The notes under the pieces were generated by a model, which saw only the letters and a program-made list of their open reading frames with translations, searched no databases and was not told the DNA's origin. Both the position numbers and the translations under genes were made by a program. A stretch of 64,000 nt of DNA, taken from contig JAJEKV010000005.1 of NCBI GenBank assembly GCA_021234155.1, positions 27,098,570-27,162,569 of the forward strand, given 5' to 3'. Origin of the DNA: Isoetes taiwanensis (lineage: Eukaryota; Streptophyta; Lycopodiopsida; Isoetales; Isoetaceae). Below, one piece after another: positions 1-9,328 of the stretch (position 1 is the first letter of the stretch; each line of letters opens with the position of its first letter).

Positions 1-1
1 A

Positions 2-1558
2 GAAAACAGTGATGATGGAAATGATGATGTTTATTCTACGGAAAGTGAACTTGGGGATAATGGCATTTATTCTACGGGAAGTGAAGATATCCCAGACAGG
101 AATTTGATGCTTGAGGACTTCCCTACAAGAAGAAAGGGTGGCAATATGCATAAAGACTGCCATCAAGATGGCCATGTGGATGACAGTGGACCTCTGATAT
201 TTTTATCTGATACTGAAATTGTTACGTCGGAATCTCGACCTGAGCCTCATGAGTTTGTTTCAACAAATTTAGAAAATTGGTTGGAATCTTCTGCAACTTT
301 TGAAGAGGGGTTGACGTTGCCAAAAGAGACAACAGTTCCCATCCCGGTGCATGTGCCATTATTTGAGCCTAGAAAGAATGTCTTGTTAGATTTCACTGAT
401 GGGAGGGGTTTAGAAGTGCAGTATTGTTTCTCAAGAGAAGCTTCTGCATATTCTCAGAGTATGATTTGTATTCGTCTTTTTTTTCACAACCGATCTTCAG
501 AGTCTATGACTGATATCAGCATAGAGGAGCATGATAGCAGCAAATTGCTTCCCTCGTCAAGCTCAAGCTTAGAACCTTCAACAATGTAAGTCAGTGGTTT
601 CAGTTCTACCTATATTTTATCTTATTGTGTAGGTGTCATGGAGAGTTAATCTAATCAGATTGTGAGAAGATATGAATTTCTTATTGGACTTTTCTTGTTA
701 TCAATGGGTAGTAGTTTAGTTATGAAGGAAGCACAGGAAAACACCAAAGGTCTGCTAGTTCTAGGATTTAAAATGGTCAAAAAAATAATTTGGAATATGG
801 TTGATCACAATACTCTTGTACTTGACCAAAAGAAGTGTCATGATGTGTTTTGTAGGGGACAACAGAGATTAATTCTTTCTCCAGACACTATTAGCAATCT
901 AAATCCCTCTGACAAAGTGGAATGCGTTCTTTATGCCAATTTCAAAGACAGGTTTAAACCTCTAAAGCTCTGTATCTTTTGCAATGGAAATACATTTCCT
1001 GTGAAACTGGTGCCTGAACTAGGGGCCCTCATATATCCAGTCCCTATGAGAGCAAAAGAGTTTATGCTAGCTCAGTCAGCAATCTCTGGGATGCATGAAT
1101 CATCTCGCAGGTTAGGATTTTGGTTTTCACATAGTCCTTGCATGAATTTTATGGTGACATTGGCCTCTTCTATGTGTAGGATCAAGGTGCCAAAGCCAGT
1201 CTCTGCTGGGCTGGCAAATTCAATTGAGGAAAAGAAGCAAGTCGCTTATGCCTTGGTCCAAAAGGTAGTAAATGCGGCCCATTTATCATTAGTGTCTGCA
1301 ACAGTCCCTGTAGAAACTCAGAACATGGATGCAAAAGACAGTCCAGTTCCTCAATTGAGCATTTTCTTTAGTGGTAAAACAGTTGACGCATCTTCAATTT
1401 GCTTAGTGACTGTTCTAATGTTAGCTATGGAGCAAACGGTGGATACTCATCCTTTAGAGCATGACAAATTGAATATAGATGTCAAAGTGAATTGTGACGA
1501 TCCATTATTTGGACTGGCTTTGCTGAATGTATTAGTTAGAGAATTAAGCACTCCTTAA
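2..1558 (+). CDS. AP3B: AP-3 adaptor complex subunit beta, C-terminal exons (partial gene)
   Basis: The beta subunit of the AP-3 coat is a large subunit of the heterotetramer that sorts cargo from endosomal/Golgi membranes to the vacuole. Only the C-terminal end is present and the frame is open to the window start. The first exon (2-585) has an acidic, Ser-rich hinge and then a beta-sandwich ear segment (LLDFTDGRGLEVQYCFSREA). The second exon (856-1558) continues the ear and C-terminal domain (DTISNLNPSDKVECVLYANF, then PLKLCIFCNGNTFPVKL) and ends at TAA 1556-1558. The 270-nt intron 586-855 has a GTAAGT donor and a TTTTGTAG acceptor, and joining across it keeps phase 2. An in-frame stretch at 1111-1179 also looks like a 69-nt intron (GTTAGG..GTGTAG). 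The order and spacing of conserved blocks match plant AP-3 beta from memory; no alignment was run. No disabling change is seen, so this is probably a live gene. Confidence is high for the family and moderate for exact splice sites. Confidence 0.85.
586..855 (+). other. Intron of the AP-3 beta gene
   Basis: The donor GTAAGT is at 586-591 and the acceptor TTTTGTAG ends at 855. The intron is T-rich and 270 nt long. The upstream exon ends two bases into a codon and the downstream exon supplies the third, so the reading frame stays the same across the junction. An open frame also starts inside this intron near 662, but it is intron read-through. Confidence 0.7.
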
Positions 1559-2530
1559 GCAAGCTTCATTACTGAAGCAATAGTACGGTGAGTTATCAAA
1601 AGATGTGCTTTGAAAAGTGTAAATGGGAAAAAAAATCAGTTTCCAATTCTTAAATGGTTCCAAAGTTTTGCCCTGTTGGCATTGCAAGGTACGATCTTAA
1701 GTTCATTAATTGTTTTTCTTTGACGTGTCCTTCTATATTTCCATGGTTTACTCAAGTTTAGAAGAGGTAATCTTGTGCTGAAGGTACCCAACAATTCCTA
1801 TTGTGTTTTACTTAAAAAAATAAGTGAATGTAAAAAGTTGAATGGGATCAAAGCATTAAGCGGGGGCATTAAGCTCGGGGGTTAATATTAATCCATCCTG
1901 GAGACTTCTCCTCCTCCTAGCTTTCCTAGTAACATTATCGAAAAACTTGAATAAGATTTTTGATTTGGAAGCTTGGATGGGCATTTGATGTATAAATATG
2001 GTAAGGAAAATTTTGGACATTGATTCCAGAGCATAGTAGCACTAGCATACTGTAGGCAACTAATTGCATGCAATACAGGTCCTAAACCAAACTAGCTAGG
2101 GAGAGGGGAAAGCAAGCGTTGCCATGTGATCTAATGACCTAATCGGTCGCATATCTTGAATAGGAGTGGCCACCCCATCCATAATCAGTCCAAGTCCAGA
2201 ATGAGAGGGAATAAATGGAATGTGAGAGGAGGCTAGGCTAGGCTCGGAAAGACTCTATTATAGAATTCGCGCATTCTTCCTTTTTGGAGGTTGGTGACTA
2301 TTCATAGCTATTATTTTACATCAAAAAAATATTCAATCCAACATTTTATTTCAGTCCTATTGGAATTCAAATCGATGTCAAAACTATACTGTTATGTCTA
2401 ATATAAGGATTAAACAAGGAATATTATATATTCCAAATATTCTATTCAAAGAATCTACTTTTAAAATTAAGTGCTGGAATAATTAGGGATACCCAAAAAT
2501 ACTTACCGGAATAATCATAGAGCAAAAAAC
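1559..2530 (+). other. 3' flank of the AP-3 beta gene, no gene seen
   Basis: This AT-rich sequence presumably includes the AP-3 beta 3' UTR. The short open frames in it have no recognisable motif. No convincing polyadenylation signal could be singled out. Around 2280-2520 it becomes strongly AT-rich just before the LINE-A relic begins. Confidence 0.5.
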
Positions 2531-3223
2531 GTGTTTAGGATGGTGCTCCTCGCAAGCCCGACTGCAAGATATGATTATAAGATTTTTGGTGGGGATACAT
2601 ATACCCTGATTATGCCAAAGTATCAAAGGTTTCCCACTTGGTCGTGGTATTCGTCAGGGATGCCCTTTAGCACCATATCTGTTCACAATTATTGCAAAAA
2701 CTTCGCCACATTATTTGCATTTGCGACAACGGGGGGATCTCTGTCGATGACTAACTTTGAATATGCAGATGCGGCATTCCCCTTCTTGGTTTCTAACCAT
2801 ATGGATGCTAGACACTCTGATTCTGGCATATGTTCATAATTATCCATGGGAGCCTCTTGCTAGGCCACTAAACTACTTGCAATTTCGGTTGCATTTATGT
2901 TTGCGCAGGAGCAACATTGGAAGAAATTATTAAAAGTTTGGAGAAACACCTGTTTTGGTGGTCAATTGCAAAGTTATCTCTTGTTGGTCGCATTACAGTA
3001 GTCAAATTAGTTCTCAGCAGTACCCATGTTTATATGGCTTCTTTGCTGCTCAAGTCACATGTCAAAAATATAGGAGCTTATTGCAATAGTCCAAAATTTT
3101 ATATGGGAGAGCACTAAGGAGGGTGTTGTAGTTAAAGTGGCCTGGTCTACATGCCTCCTCCCTAAGTGGGCAGGTGGCATGGGTATGATGGATAGCTTAC
3201 TGCAAGCTACTAAATTGCGAAGA
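2531..3223 (+). pseudogene. LINE-A relic, fragment 1 (reverse transcriptase and C-terminal part)
   Basis: This is a decayed plant L1-type LINE that acts as the target for later insertions. Around 2625-2705, in a shifted frame, it encodes the RT palm strand GFPLGRGIRQGCPLAPYLF, a hallmark of plant LINE RTs. At 2917-3060 it encodes the following segment (KLSLVGRITVVKLVLSSTHV), and then VVKVAWSTCLLPKWAGGMG at 3125-3185. The catalytic YADD region is not preserved between these blocks, and several frameshifts and stops are present. The fragment ends at 3211-3223 with the sequence duplicated at 6421-6433, where LINE-B inserted. The continuation of the same LINE is at 6434-6666 and again at 24281-25110. 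Confidence 0.8.
3211..3223 (+). repeat. Target-site duplication of LINE-B, left copy (right copy 6421-6433)
   Basis: The 13-mer TAAATTGCGAAGA is identical at 3211-3223 and 6421-6433. The right copy directly follows the A-rich tail of LINE-B. Removing LINE-B and one copy restores a continuous LINE-A coding direction (..QATKLR then a Trp-Leu-Ala-Trp segment). Confidence 0.93.
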
Positions 3224-3255
3224 GGTGGGTTAAAGGGTGGGGCAAGAACAGAGCT

Positions 3256-5187
3256 ATGGAGTTTAAAAAGGAAAAAGATGATGTTTATAACCTTCTGAGA
3301 GAGGTTAAACAAGAACTGATCTCGGACCCACATAATATTGCAAAACAGAATATAGAAGAGATGCTTGAAGGGAAAGCTAAGGCAATTGAAGAGGAGGAGG
3401 CTAGAGGAGCGGCAGTTCGCTCCAAAACCAAATGGTATGCTGAACTAGACCATGAAAACTCTAAGTGCTTCTTTAGAATGGCTGGGGCGAGATTAGCAGA
3501 GAATAGTATTTTATTGATTAAGGATGATGACCATAATACTCTTAAAGACCCACAGGAAATCAGATCATTTATACGACAAAGTTTTGAAAAACAATTTGAG
3601 GAGGACCCCTTACCCCCCTCGTTTCATTCTCAGCTACACTCATGGATGTCCAGGGTTGACTGGGGGGAGAAGGCCAGTCCTGTTGAAAATCAACATCTAC
3701 TCCATAATTTAGACAAGGACGAGATCCATAAGACTCTGCGCTCTCTTGCGGTTGAAAAATCTCCTGGACCAGATGGCTTCCCTCCAGAATTCTTTGTCGA
3801 GTTCTGGGATGTTCTTGGGGATGATTTTACTAGAGCTCTTTCTGGAGCTTGGTCCTCATGCTCTCTACATCCTACCCTAAGCAGCAGGTTTTATCACTCT
3901 CATCCCCAAGGTCCCTAGGCCTCTTACCCTAGGTGAATGGAGGCCGATTGCTCTCACCAATACCATTTACAAAGTGATTATGAAGATTATTGCCAATCGC
4001 CTGAAGCCTATACTCAATAGGGTCATTGGGAAGGACCAATCAGCCTTCTTGCCCGACAGATATATTTTAGACAACTATCTTGCAGCAAGGGAAGGATTGC
4101 ATTGGAGTCAGAGGCCTCTAAGCAAAAGTGCGTAATGATCAAGATGGACTTCAGAAAGGCTTATGATTCCCTTAGATGGATGGGGCTACACGCAGTTATG
4201 TGTTGCATGGGATTTGATAGTCACTTCATCCGTCTTGCTCTGGGGATGAACAAGCTATCCTCTGCCTCTGTGCTCGTTAATGGACAACCCTCTGGTTTGT
4301 TCAATCTCAAAAAAGGAATAAGGCAGAGCTGCCCCCTAGCTCCTTATCTGTTCCTCATCATGGCTAACCTTTTAACTAGAATGGTCCACCTCAAAGTTTC
4401 AGAAGGGCACTTGGAAGGACTATCCTTCCCAGAAGGTACAAATAAGCTAACGATCATGCAGTATGCCGACGACACTTTTATGTTTCTCAGATATGATGAT
4501 AATAGCTTTACCTCGTTTCGTGATATCCTGCTGTCTTTTGAGGTCATTTCAGGAATTGGCCTCAATGCCAATAAATGCTCTGTAATATGGCATGTTGATG
4601 GTGACATTGATCCTCGAGCCAGGGGTCTGGGTTTCCCAGTAGTGACAGCCAAGGAATCAATCAAACTTCTTGGCCTCCCTTTGGTGCTTTCTGACAGCCT
4701 CAAAGGTCTCTGGGCTCCTATTCTTGACAAACTCAGAAAGAAGGTTGGTCTGTGGTCGACAAAGTCTCTCACCACTTCTGGACGTGTAACAGTGGCTAAT
4801 GCAGTTCTTACTGCCTCTCACATTTATTACTCATCAGTCATGGTTGCCCAAAAAGGGGTGTATGACCAAATACAGGTAATCATTAGGAAATTTATCTGGG
4901 GGGGCATGGCGAAGGTGGCATGGAGTGAGCTCTGCCGTGATAAGATAGATGGTGGATTGGGCTGTAAAGACCCCTTCTTACAAGCTCAGGCTCTGGCAGC
5001 CAAATTTATCTGGCGGGCATTACAAGGTGAGTCATCCCCTGCTTTGAAGTTTGTTTCTTACTGGCTGAAACAAGGCAAGCTCCTTGGTAAGCCATCCCTC
5101 CCCAGAGATGAGCCGGGTGCTCTGTTCTATGACTTTAAGGTCGCTCCTGGTACATCTCCTGTTATGAGGAAAATTCTTCACGCCTAG
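3256..5187 (+). pseudogene. LINE-B reverse transcriptase region
   Basis: RT for target-primed reverse transcription. An N-terminal helical region (3256-3918) includes VEKSPGPDGFPPEFF, the conserved pre-palm block. After a frameshift the next block is read at about 3890-4100 (WRPIALTNTIYKVIMKIIANR). The palm is then in an open 361-codon frame at 4102-5187: IKMDFRKAYDSLRW (first catalytic Asp), KKGIRQSCPLAPYLFLI, and QYADDT (catalytic Asp pair, near 4459-4476), followed by the thumb (TTSGRVTVANAVLTASHIY). The catalytic residues are intact, but frameshifts on both sides of the palm prevent a full-length product. Confidence 0.88.
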
Positions 5188-5346
5188 TTGAAGGTAATGC
5201 ATCTCTTCTCTCCCATGGATCCCCCTAGGGACGCAGGCAGATTTAGCCTATTCTGGAATACCAGGATTTAGGAGAGGGATGGACTTCCCCTGGCTCTCTC
5301 GCACCCTCGTATCTTTGTCAAGTGGAAGGGTCGTGGAATTACTCTG

Positions 5347-6180
5347 TTGCAGCACCTTTGGGTTAATGGCAAATGGATAAGCTGGACTGCTCTCAAGGGT
5401 GCTATCTCGGATCCAAGTGAAGGGGTTCTAAAGGAAATACTATGGAATGTCACCAATTTGACAGGCATTGTGGGGCAGTGCGAGAATTGGCTCCATGATG
5501 GTCAAATTCAGTACAATGTTAAGAAGATATATAGGGATCTGTGCCAGGACACCCCCTTAAAAGCTGAAGTTAGGCTTGGAGTGAGTATGGCCGCAACCAT
5601 AACCTTACTGGCAAACTCCTGGAAGTCTATGTGTTCTAGAAAGATTCAATTCTTTAGATGGCTTGCTCTTCAAGGGGGACTAGGTACTAAGGAAAGGCTA
5701 TTCAATAAGGGAATCACGACTGATGACAGGTGTCCACTGGGCTGTCTGGTTACCGAATCCTTAGCGCACCTCTTCTTCTGTCCCCGGATTGCAGAATTTT
5801 GGCAATGGGTTTGCACTATTATTGGTCTCACACTATATCAACTACTCTGGACAGAACTGAGTCTGATCTCGGATCGCTGCTGCATAGATGCCTCCCTTGT
5901 AAACCTGGCACTCTGGGTAATCTGGAAGCATCGTTGTGGTGTGGCTATGGATGGTCAGGAGATGTCTATGGCTAAGCTCAAAAACTCATTTAATCTGGAA
6001 GTTGCTTTGATGGCTCTATCTCATCATAGAAAGAGAGGTTCAAACTACAACAAAGAACTTGATAGAATAGGGACTCTGGTAGAGTTTTATTCATTCTTCA
6101 GGTGTCATTGGGTTGATGACGACATTCCTGGGGAAAGTACTACTGGCAATACTGCAGGCAGCATTGGTAATTTGGAGTAA
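5347..6180 (+). pseudogene. LINE-B C-terminal zf-RVT domain
   Basis: This is the C-terminal zinc-binding region found after RT in plant L1 elements. Conserved features are KIQFFRWLALQGGLGTKERL, then the Cys/His cluster CPLGCLVTESLAHLFFC, then the Trp-rich tail LALWVIWKHRCG. The frame is open for 277 codons to a stop at 6178-6180. It is separated from the RT frame by stops between 5187 and 5347. About 215 bp of 3' UTR separate it from the A tail. Confidence 0.85.
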
Positions 6181-6420
6181 GATCCTGCTTTGGAATGGAG
6201 CTGGCTCTCTCTATAGTACCCACTCTCTGGCGAAGAAAGGCGATTCTCCTTATAGTAACCTATCAGTGGGGAAGATGAGTAGCAGCCCTCTGTAGTACAT
6301 ATGCTTGGACTTCCTCAACATCTGCACTTACCCTTTAGAGGGTTCCTATTGTACATATTTTCTATTCTTTAATACATATATATAATCTTACCCTCAAAAA
6401 AAAAAAAAAATAATAATAAA

Positions 6421-6666
6421 TAAATTGCGAAGATGACTCGCTTGGCCTACATCTTCTCTCAAACAATCTCTTGGTCATTATATTCCTCTAAGCGAGAAGG
6501 CAGTCAAACCAATTCTCCCTTGGGCTTTATATCACCCTCTTGAGGCTTTTCTAAATGCTTCTTCTTTCCTACGAGGATTATTGGTAGCATGGGATGCGAT
6601 CATACGTCTATTTTGGCCATGTTCTTCTACCCATACTCTACTAGATATTTCGTGGTGGCGGGCATT
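6421..6666 (+). pseudogene. LINE-A relic, fragment 2
   Basis: This continues LINE-A after the LINE-B insertion. The + frame reads a Leu/Trp-rich LINE C-terminal segment (RLAWPTSSLKQSLGHYIP at 6440 onward, then LLDISWWRA just before 6666). It stops at the edge of chromovirus G1. The third part of LINE-A resumes at 24281. Confidence 0.7.
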
Positions 6667-6785
6667 GTGACGCTCCCCACCAAATATACAATGCCCCATC
6701 CCCCATCCAGCCCTCCGGCCGCATGAGCCCTCCATCTATCCCGCACCTAAAGTAATCGTGGGGGACACGAAGGTGTCTTGCGCGC

Positions 6786-7585
6786 TGTTACGGTCCAAGG
6801 GCAAGTCGCGCTTGCAGGCCTTGGGACCGGGAGTTTGCTTTGGGAATGTCCCGGGCAGATATTCCGCCTAGGGGCGGCATGGGGATAATTTTTAAATAAG
6901 AGAACTTTCGTATGCTAAAGTGACTTTTTATTAAATTATAAAATCCTTACTAAAAAACCACTTAACGTTTGAAATAGGGCTATGAGTTGGCAATACCTCA
7001 TTGGATGAGGTAAACAAGAGGGAAGAACGTGGATTTCTGATCACGGCTGCTCTATAAGCGGCCGGATCTGCAAAAGGGGGCCGGATCTATTGATAGAGGA
7101 GTCGATTTTGGCTCCTGAAAAGGCCCATCTGCTTTTTCTTGGCTAATCTTGGCCCTAGTGGTCTTATAAAAGGAATTTGGAGCGTTTCCTTAAAACACAG
7201 TTTTTCTTGAGAGCCAAACAATTGAAGCAATCCGCCTTGCCTGGTCGCTTTATCTTCTGTTGCTAGAGATTTTGATCAATTTCGAATTGATTGAGCATCA
7301 ATTCGGCCTATTCTGAGTTACTCCACTTTTTGGTGCTAGTTTGAAAAAGCGCTCCGTTCTTGGAGTGTTTCTGATTGCTCTTTGAGCAATACTGCTCTTG
7401 CATTATCAAGTTCTCGTGTTAGAACTTCTGTAGCTGGGCTTCAGGCTGATCCTAGAACTTCTGTAGCTGGGCTTCAGGCTGATCCTGGGGATCAGTAAGA
7501 GATCATGCGTGGGGAGCTCTGGGCGCTCACAGTTGAGGGGAATTCTAGGTAGTACGATCGGACCTACTTCTTGTAGGTGGTGACA
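6786..7585 (+). repeat. G0 5' LTR (800 bp)
   Basis: It starts TGTTACGG and ends GGTGACA, with imperfect TGTTAC/GTGACA ends, and is followed three bases later by the primer-binding site. It contains a 33-bp tandem duplication (7420-7452 and 7453-7485, starting TAGAACTTCTGTAGC). No second complete LTR of this family is present; only the first 63 bp recur, inverted, at 12651-12713. Confidence 0.85.
7420..7485 (+). repeat. 33-bp tandem duplication inside the G0 LTR
   Basis: Two identical 33-bp units lie head to tail at 7420-7452 and 7453-7485, near the 3' end of the LTR (R/U5 side). The origin is probably replication slippage. Confidence 0.9.
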
Positions 7586-7588
7586 ATT

Positions 7589-7600
7589 TGGTATCAGAGC
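7589..7600 (+). promoter_or_regulatory. G0 primer-binding site (initiator tRNA-Met type)
   Basis: TGGTATCAGAGC is the usual complement of the 3' end of plant initiator tRNA-Met and sits 3 nt after the LTR end. It is the start point for minus-strand DNA synthesis and fixes the LTR boundary and the + orientation of this end. Confidence 0.92.
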
Positions 7601-7612
7601 AAGGTTTAGAGC

Positions 7613-8660
7613 CATGACTGATCCAACACAGAATATGGCGCAACCAATTGATGGCTTGATGGGTTGCTGACTGTTGCTTTAACAGATGGTATAATACCTG
7701 CACTCCGCAATATTCATCTAGAAGACCTGCCAGTATTCGATTTTGAAGCGATGCTGCAGGCACAACCTGATGTGGGGTTGTCTTCTCCCATTGTTAGTGA
7801 GCAACCTCGTAGTGATACCAGACACCCTGGGGGTGACCCAGTTTCACAGGTAGGTTTGGTTACTAGCGAGGCAAGGAGTAAGCTCAGGGAGCAGTACTCC
7901 AGCAGCACCATTACTGACGACTGCAACAACAGTTACTACTGTGCGAGAGGGTTCTCAAGAAGAGCAATCTTTGATTGTTAAAACTCTTGATAACATGCAG
8001 CGGCAAATGAATCGGTGGATACTGGGAGCAGCGCCTCAGGGAATCTATTGATCAGCTTATGCGGAACTCTAGAAGTACTCCAAATACTTCGACAACCCAA
8101 CCGGTACGGGGTACCGCTAGGGGACGGCCAGTTGTGAGTGCACCACTTGGAAGTGGTCGCTCTATGCCGGACACAGCCAACCGGGTTATGAATGATCCTC
8201 CCGAGGAGACCGTGAACGGGCTCTCGGAGGAGGAAATCAAAGCTCTGGAAAAGATGAAAATGCCAGAGTTTGATGGGACATGAACACCAGAGGATGCGAT
8301 GCTCTGATTGGGCCGCATGAAGTTATATTATGCGGCTACTAAGAAAGGTGATACATCAAAGGTATTGCACGCCTCTCTTAAGTTGAAAGGTGCTGCCGCT
8401 TCATGGTGGGCTATCCACACCGACAGCGGAAAGACTTTTCGGTCTTGGACAGACATCTGCAAGCGATTCAAAGATGAGTATGCGCCTCACTTTGATAGTC
8501 GCCATGCACTAATATCACTCCGGGAGTCAGTGCAAATCGGAACTTTACAGGAGTATGTGAGTAAACTTCGAGGGTTATTTGCGAGACTTCCCGACCTTAC
8601 CCCTCAAATGAGGGTGGACCACTTTGTCAATGGTCTGAAAGAAGTCAGTATCAAGACACA
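7613..8660 (+). pseudogene. G0 gag, forward copy, N-terminal part
   Basis: gag begins at ATG 7613, soon after the PBS (MTDPTQNMAQ), and breaks by frameshift near 7660. The capsid region is recognisable in an open frame from 8308: SLKLKGAAASWWAIH and SKLRGLFARLPDLTPQMRVD, typical of the retrotransposon gag family. The homology stops exactly at 8660, where sequence in the opposite orientation begins. The last 118 bp (8543-8660) are repeated in direct orientation at 11857-11974, where the same gag continues into the zinc knuckle. Confidence 0.85.
8543..8660 (+). repeat. 118-bp direct repeat flanking the inverted block of G0 (second copy 11857-11974)
   Basis: 8543-8660 and 11857-11974 are the same gag stretch (from CTTTACAGGAG to TCAAGACACA) with a few substitutions. 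The block between them (8661-11856) is inverted gag plus inverted pol. The duplication defines the two inner breakpoints. Confidence 0.88.
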
Positions 8661-9290
8661 AAAAATCTTTCCGCTGTCGGTGTGGATAGCCCACCACGAA
8701 GCGGCAACACCTTTCAACTTAAGAGAGGCGTGCAATACCTTTGTTGTATCACCTTTCTTAGTAGCCACATAATATAACTTCATGCGGCCCAACTAGAGCA
8801 TCGCATCCTCTGGTGTTCCTGTCCCATCAAACTCCAGCACTTTCATCTTTTTCAGAGCTTTGATTTCCTCCTCCGAGAGCCCGCTCACTGCCTCCTGAGG
8901 ATCATTCACAAATGTTGGTCAGGTCCAAGATAGAGCCACCACTTCCAAGTGGTTCACTTCACAACCGGGCCGCCCCCCAGCTGCATACCCCGACGGGTTG
9001 GGTTGTCGAAGTATTTGGAGTACTTCTAGAGTTCCGCATAAGCTGATCAATAGATTCCCTAAGGCGCTGCTCCCGGGAAGCACTTTCCAGTATCCACCGA
9101 TTCATTTGCCGCTGCATGTTATCGAGAGTTTTAGCAATCAAAGATTGCTTTTCTTGAGAACCCTTTCGCACAGTAGTAACTGTTGTTGCAGTCGTCAGTA
9201 ATGGTGCTGTTAAAATACTGCTCCCTGAGCTTACTCCACTAACCACGGTACTTGCCTCGCTAGTAACCAAACCTACCTGTGAAACTGGGT
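8661..9290 (-). pseudogene. G0 gag, inverted copy
   Basis: The minus strand encodes the same gag N-terminal half as the forward copy: NMQRQMNRWILESASREQRL, then HASLKLKGVAASWWAIH. The copies at 7836-8437 (+) and 8661-9290 (-) form inverted-repeat arms separated by about 220 bp. The arms differ by scattered substitutions and small indels, so this is not one recent perfect duplication. At 9290 this copy directly abuts the polypurine tract of the minus-strand pol, with no LTR between them. Confidence 0.85.
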
Positions 9291-9309
9291 AATTTCCTCC
9301 CCTCCCCTT
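9291..9309 (-). promoter_or_regulatory. G0 polypurine tract (minus strand)
   Basis: On the minus strand the sequence AAGGGGAGGGGAGGAAATT follows about 20 nt after the end of pol. In an intact element this primes plus-strand DNA synthesis and abuts the 3' LTR. Here it abuts gag sequence instead, so the LTR is missing at this junction. Confidence 0.75.
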
Positions 9310-9328
9310 AGGACCTTGTCCTCAAGGT

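Larger units (their letters stand above)
3224..6420 (+). mobile_element. LINE-B, 5'-truncated L1-type retrotransposon inserted in LINE-A
   Basis: The element is bounded by 13-bp target duplications (3211-3223 and 6421-6433, TAAATTGCGAAGA) and ends in a 15-A tail (6396-6410) plus TAATAATAAA. It has no endonuclease domain, the usual result of incomplete target-primed reverse transcription. The remaining ORF2 sequence covers the RT N-terminal region, the RT palm with an intact YADD, and a C-terminal zf-RVT domain. These are split by frameshifts near 3890, 4100 and 5190-5340. The position and duplication show it is younger than LINE-A. Confidence 0.93.

Noticed and set aside
662-855. Start of a 298-codon frame as the start of a second gene after AP-3 beta
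   Set aside because: The first 65 codons lie in an intron with good splice sites. The conserved protein begins at 857 and continues the upstream exon in phase.
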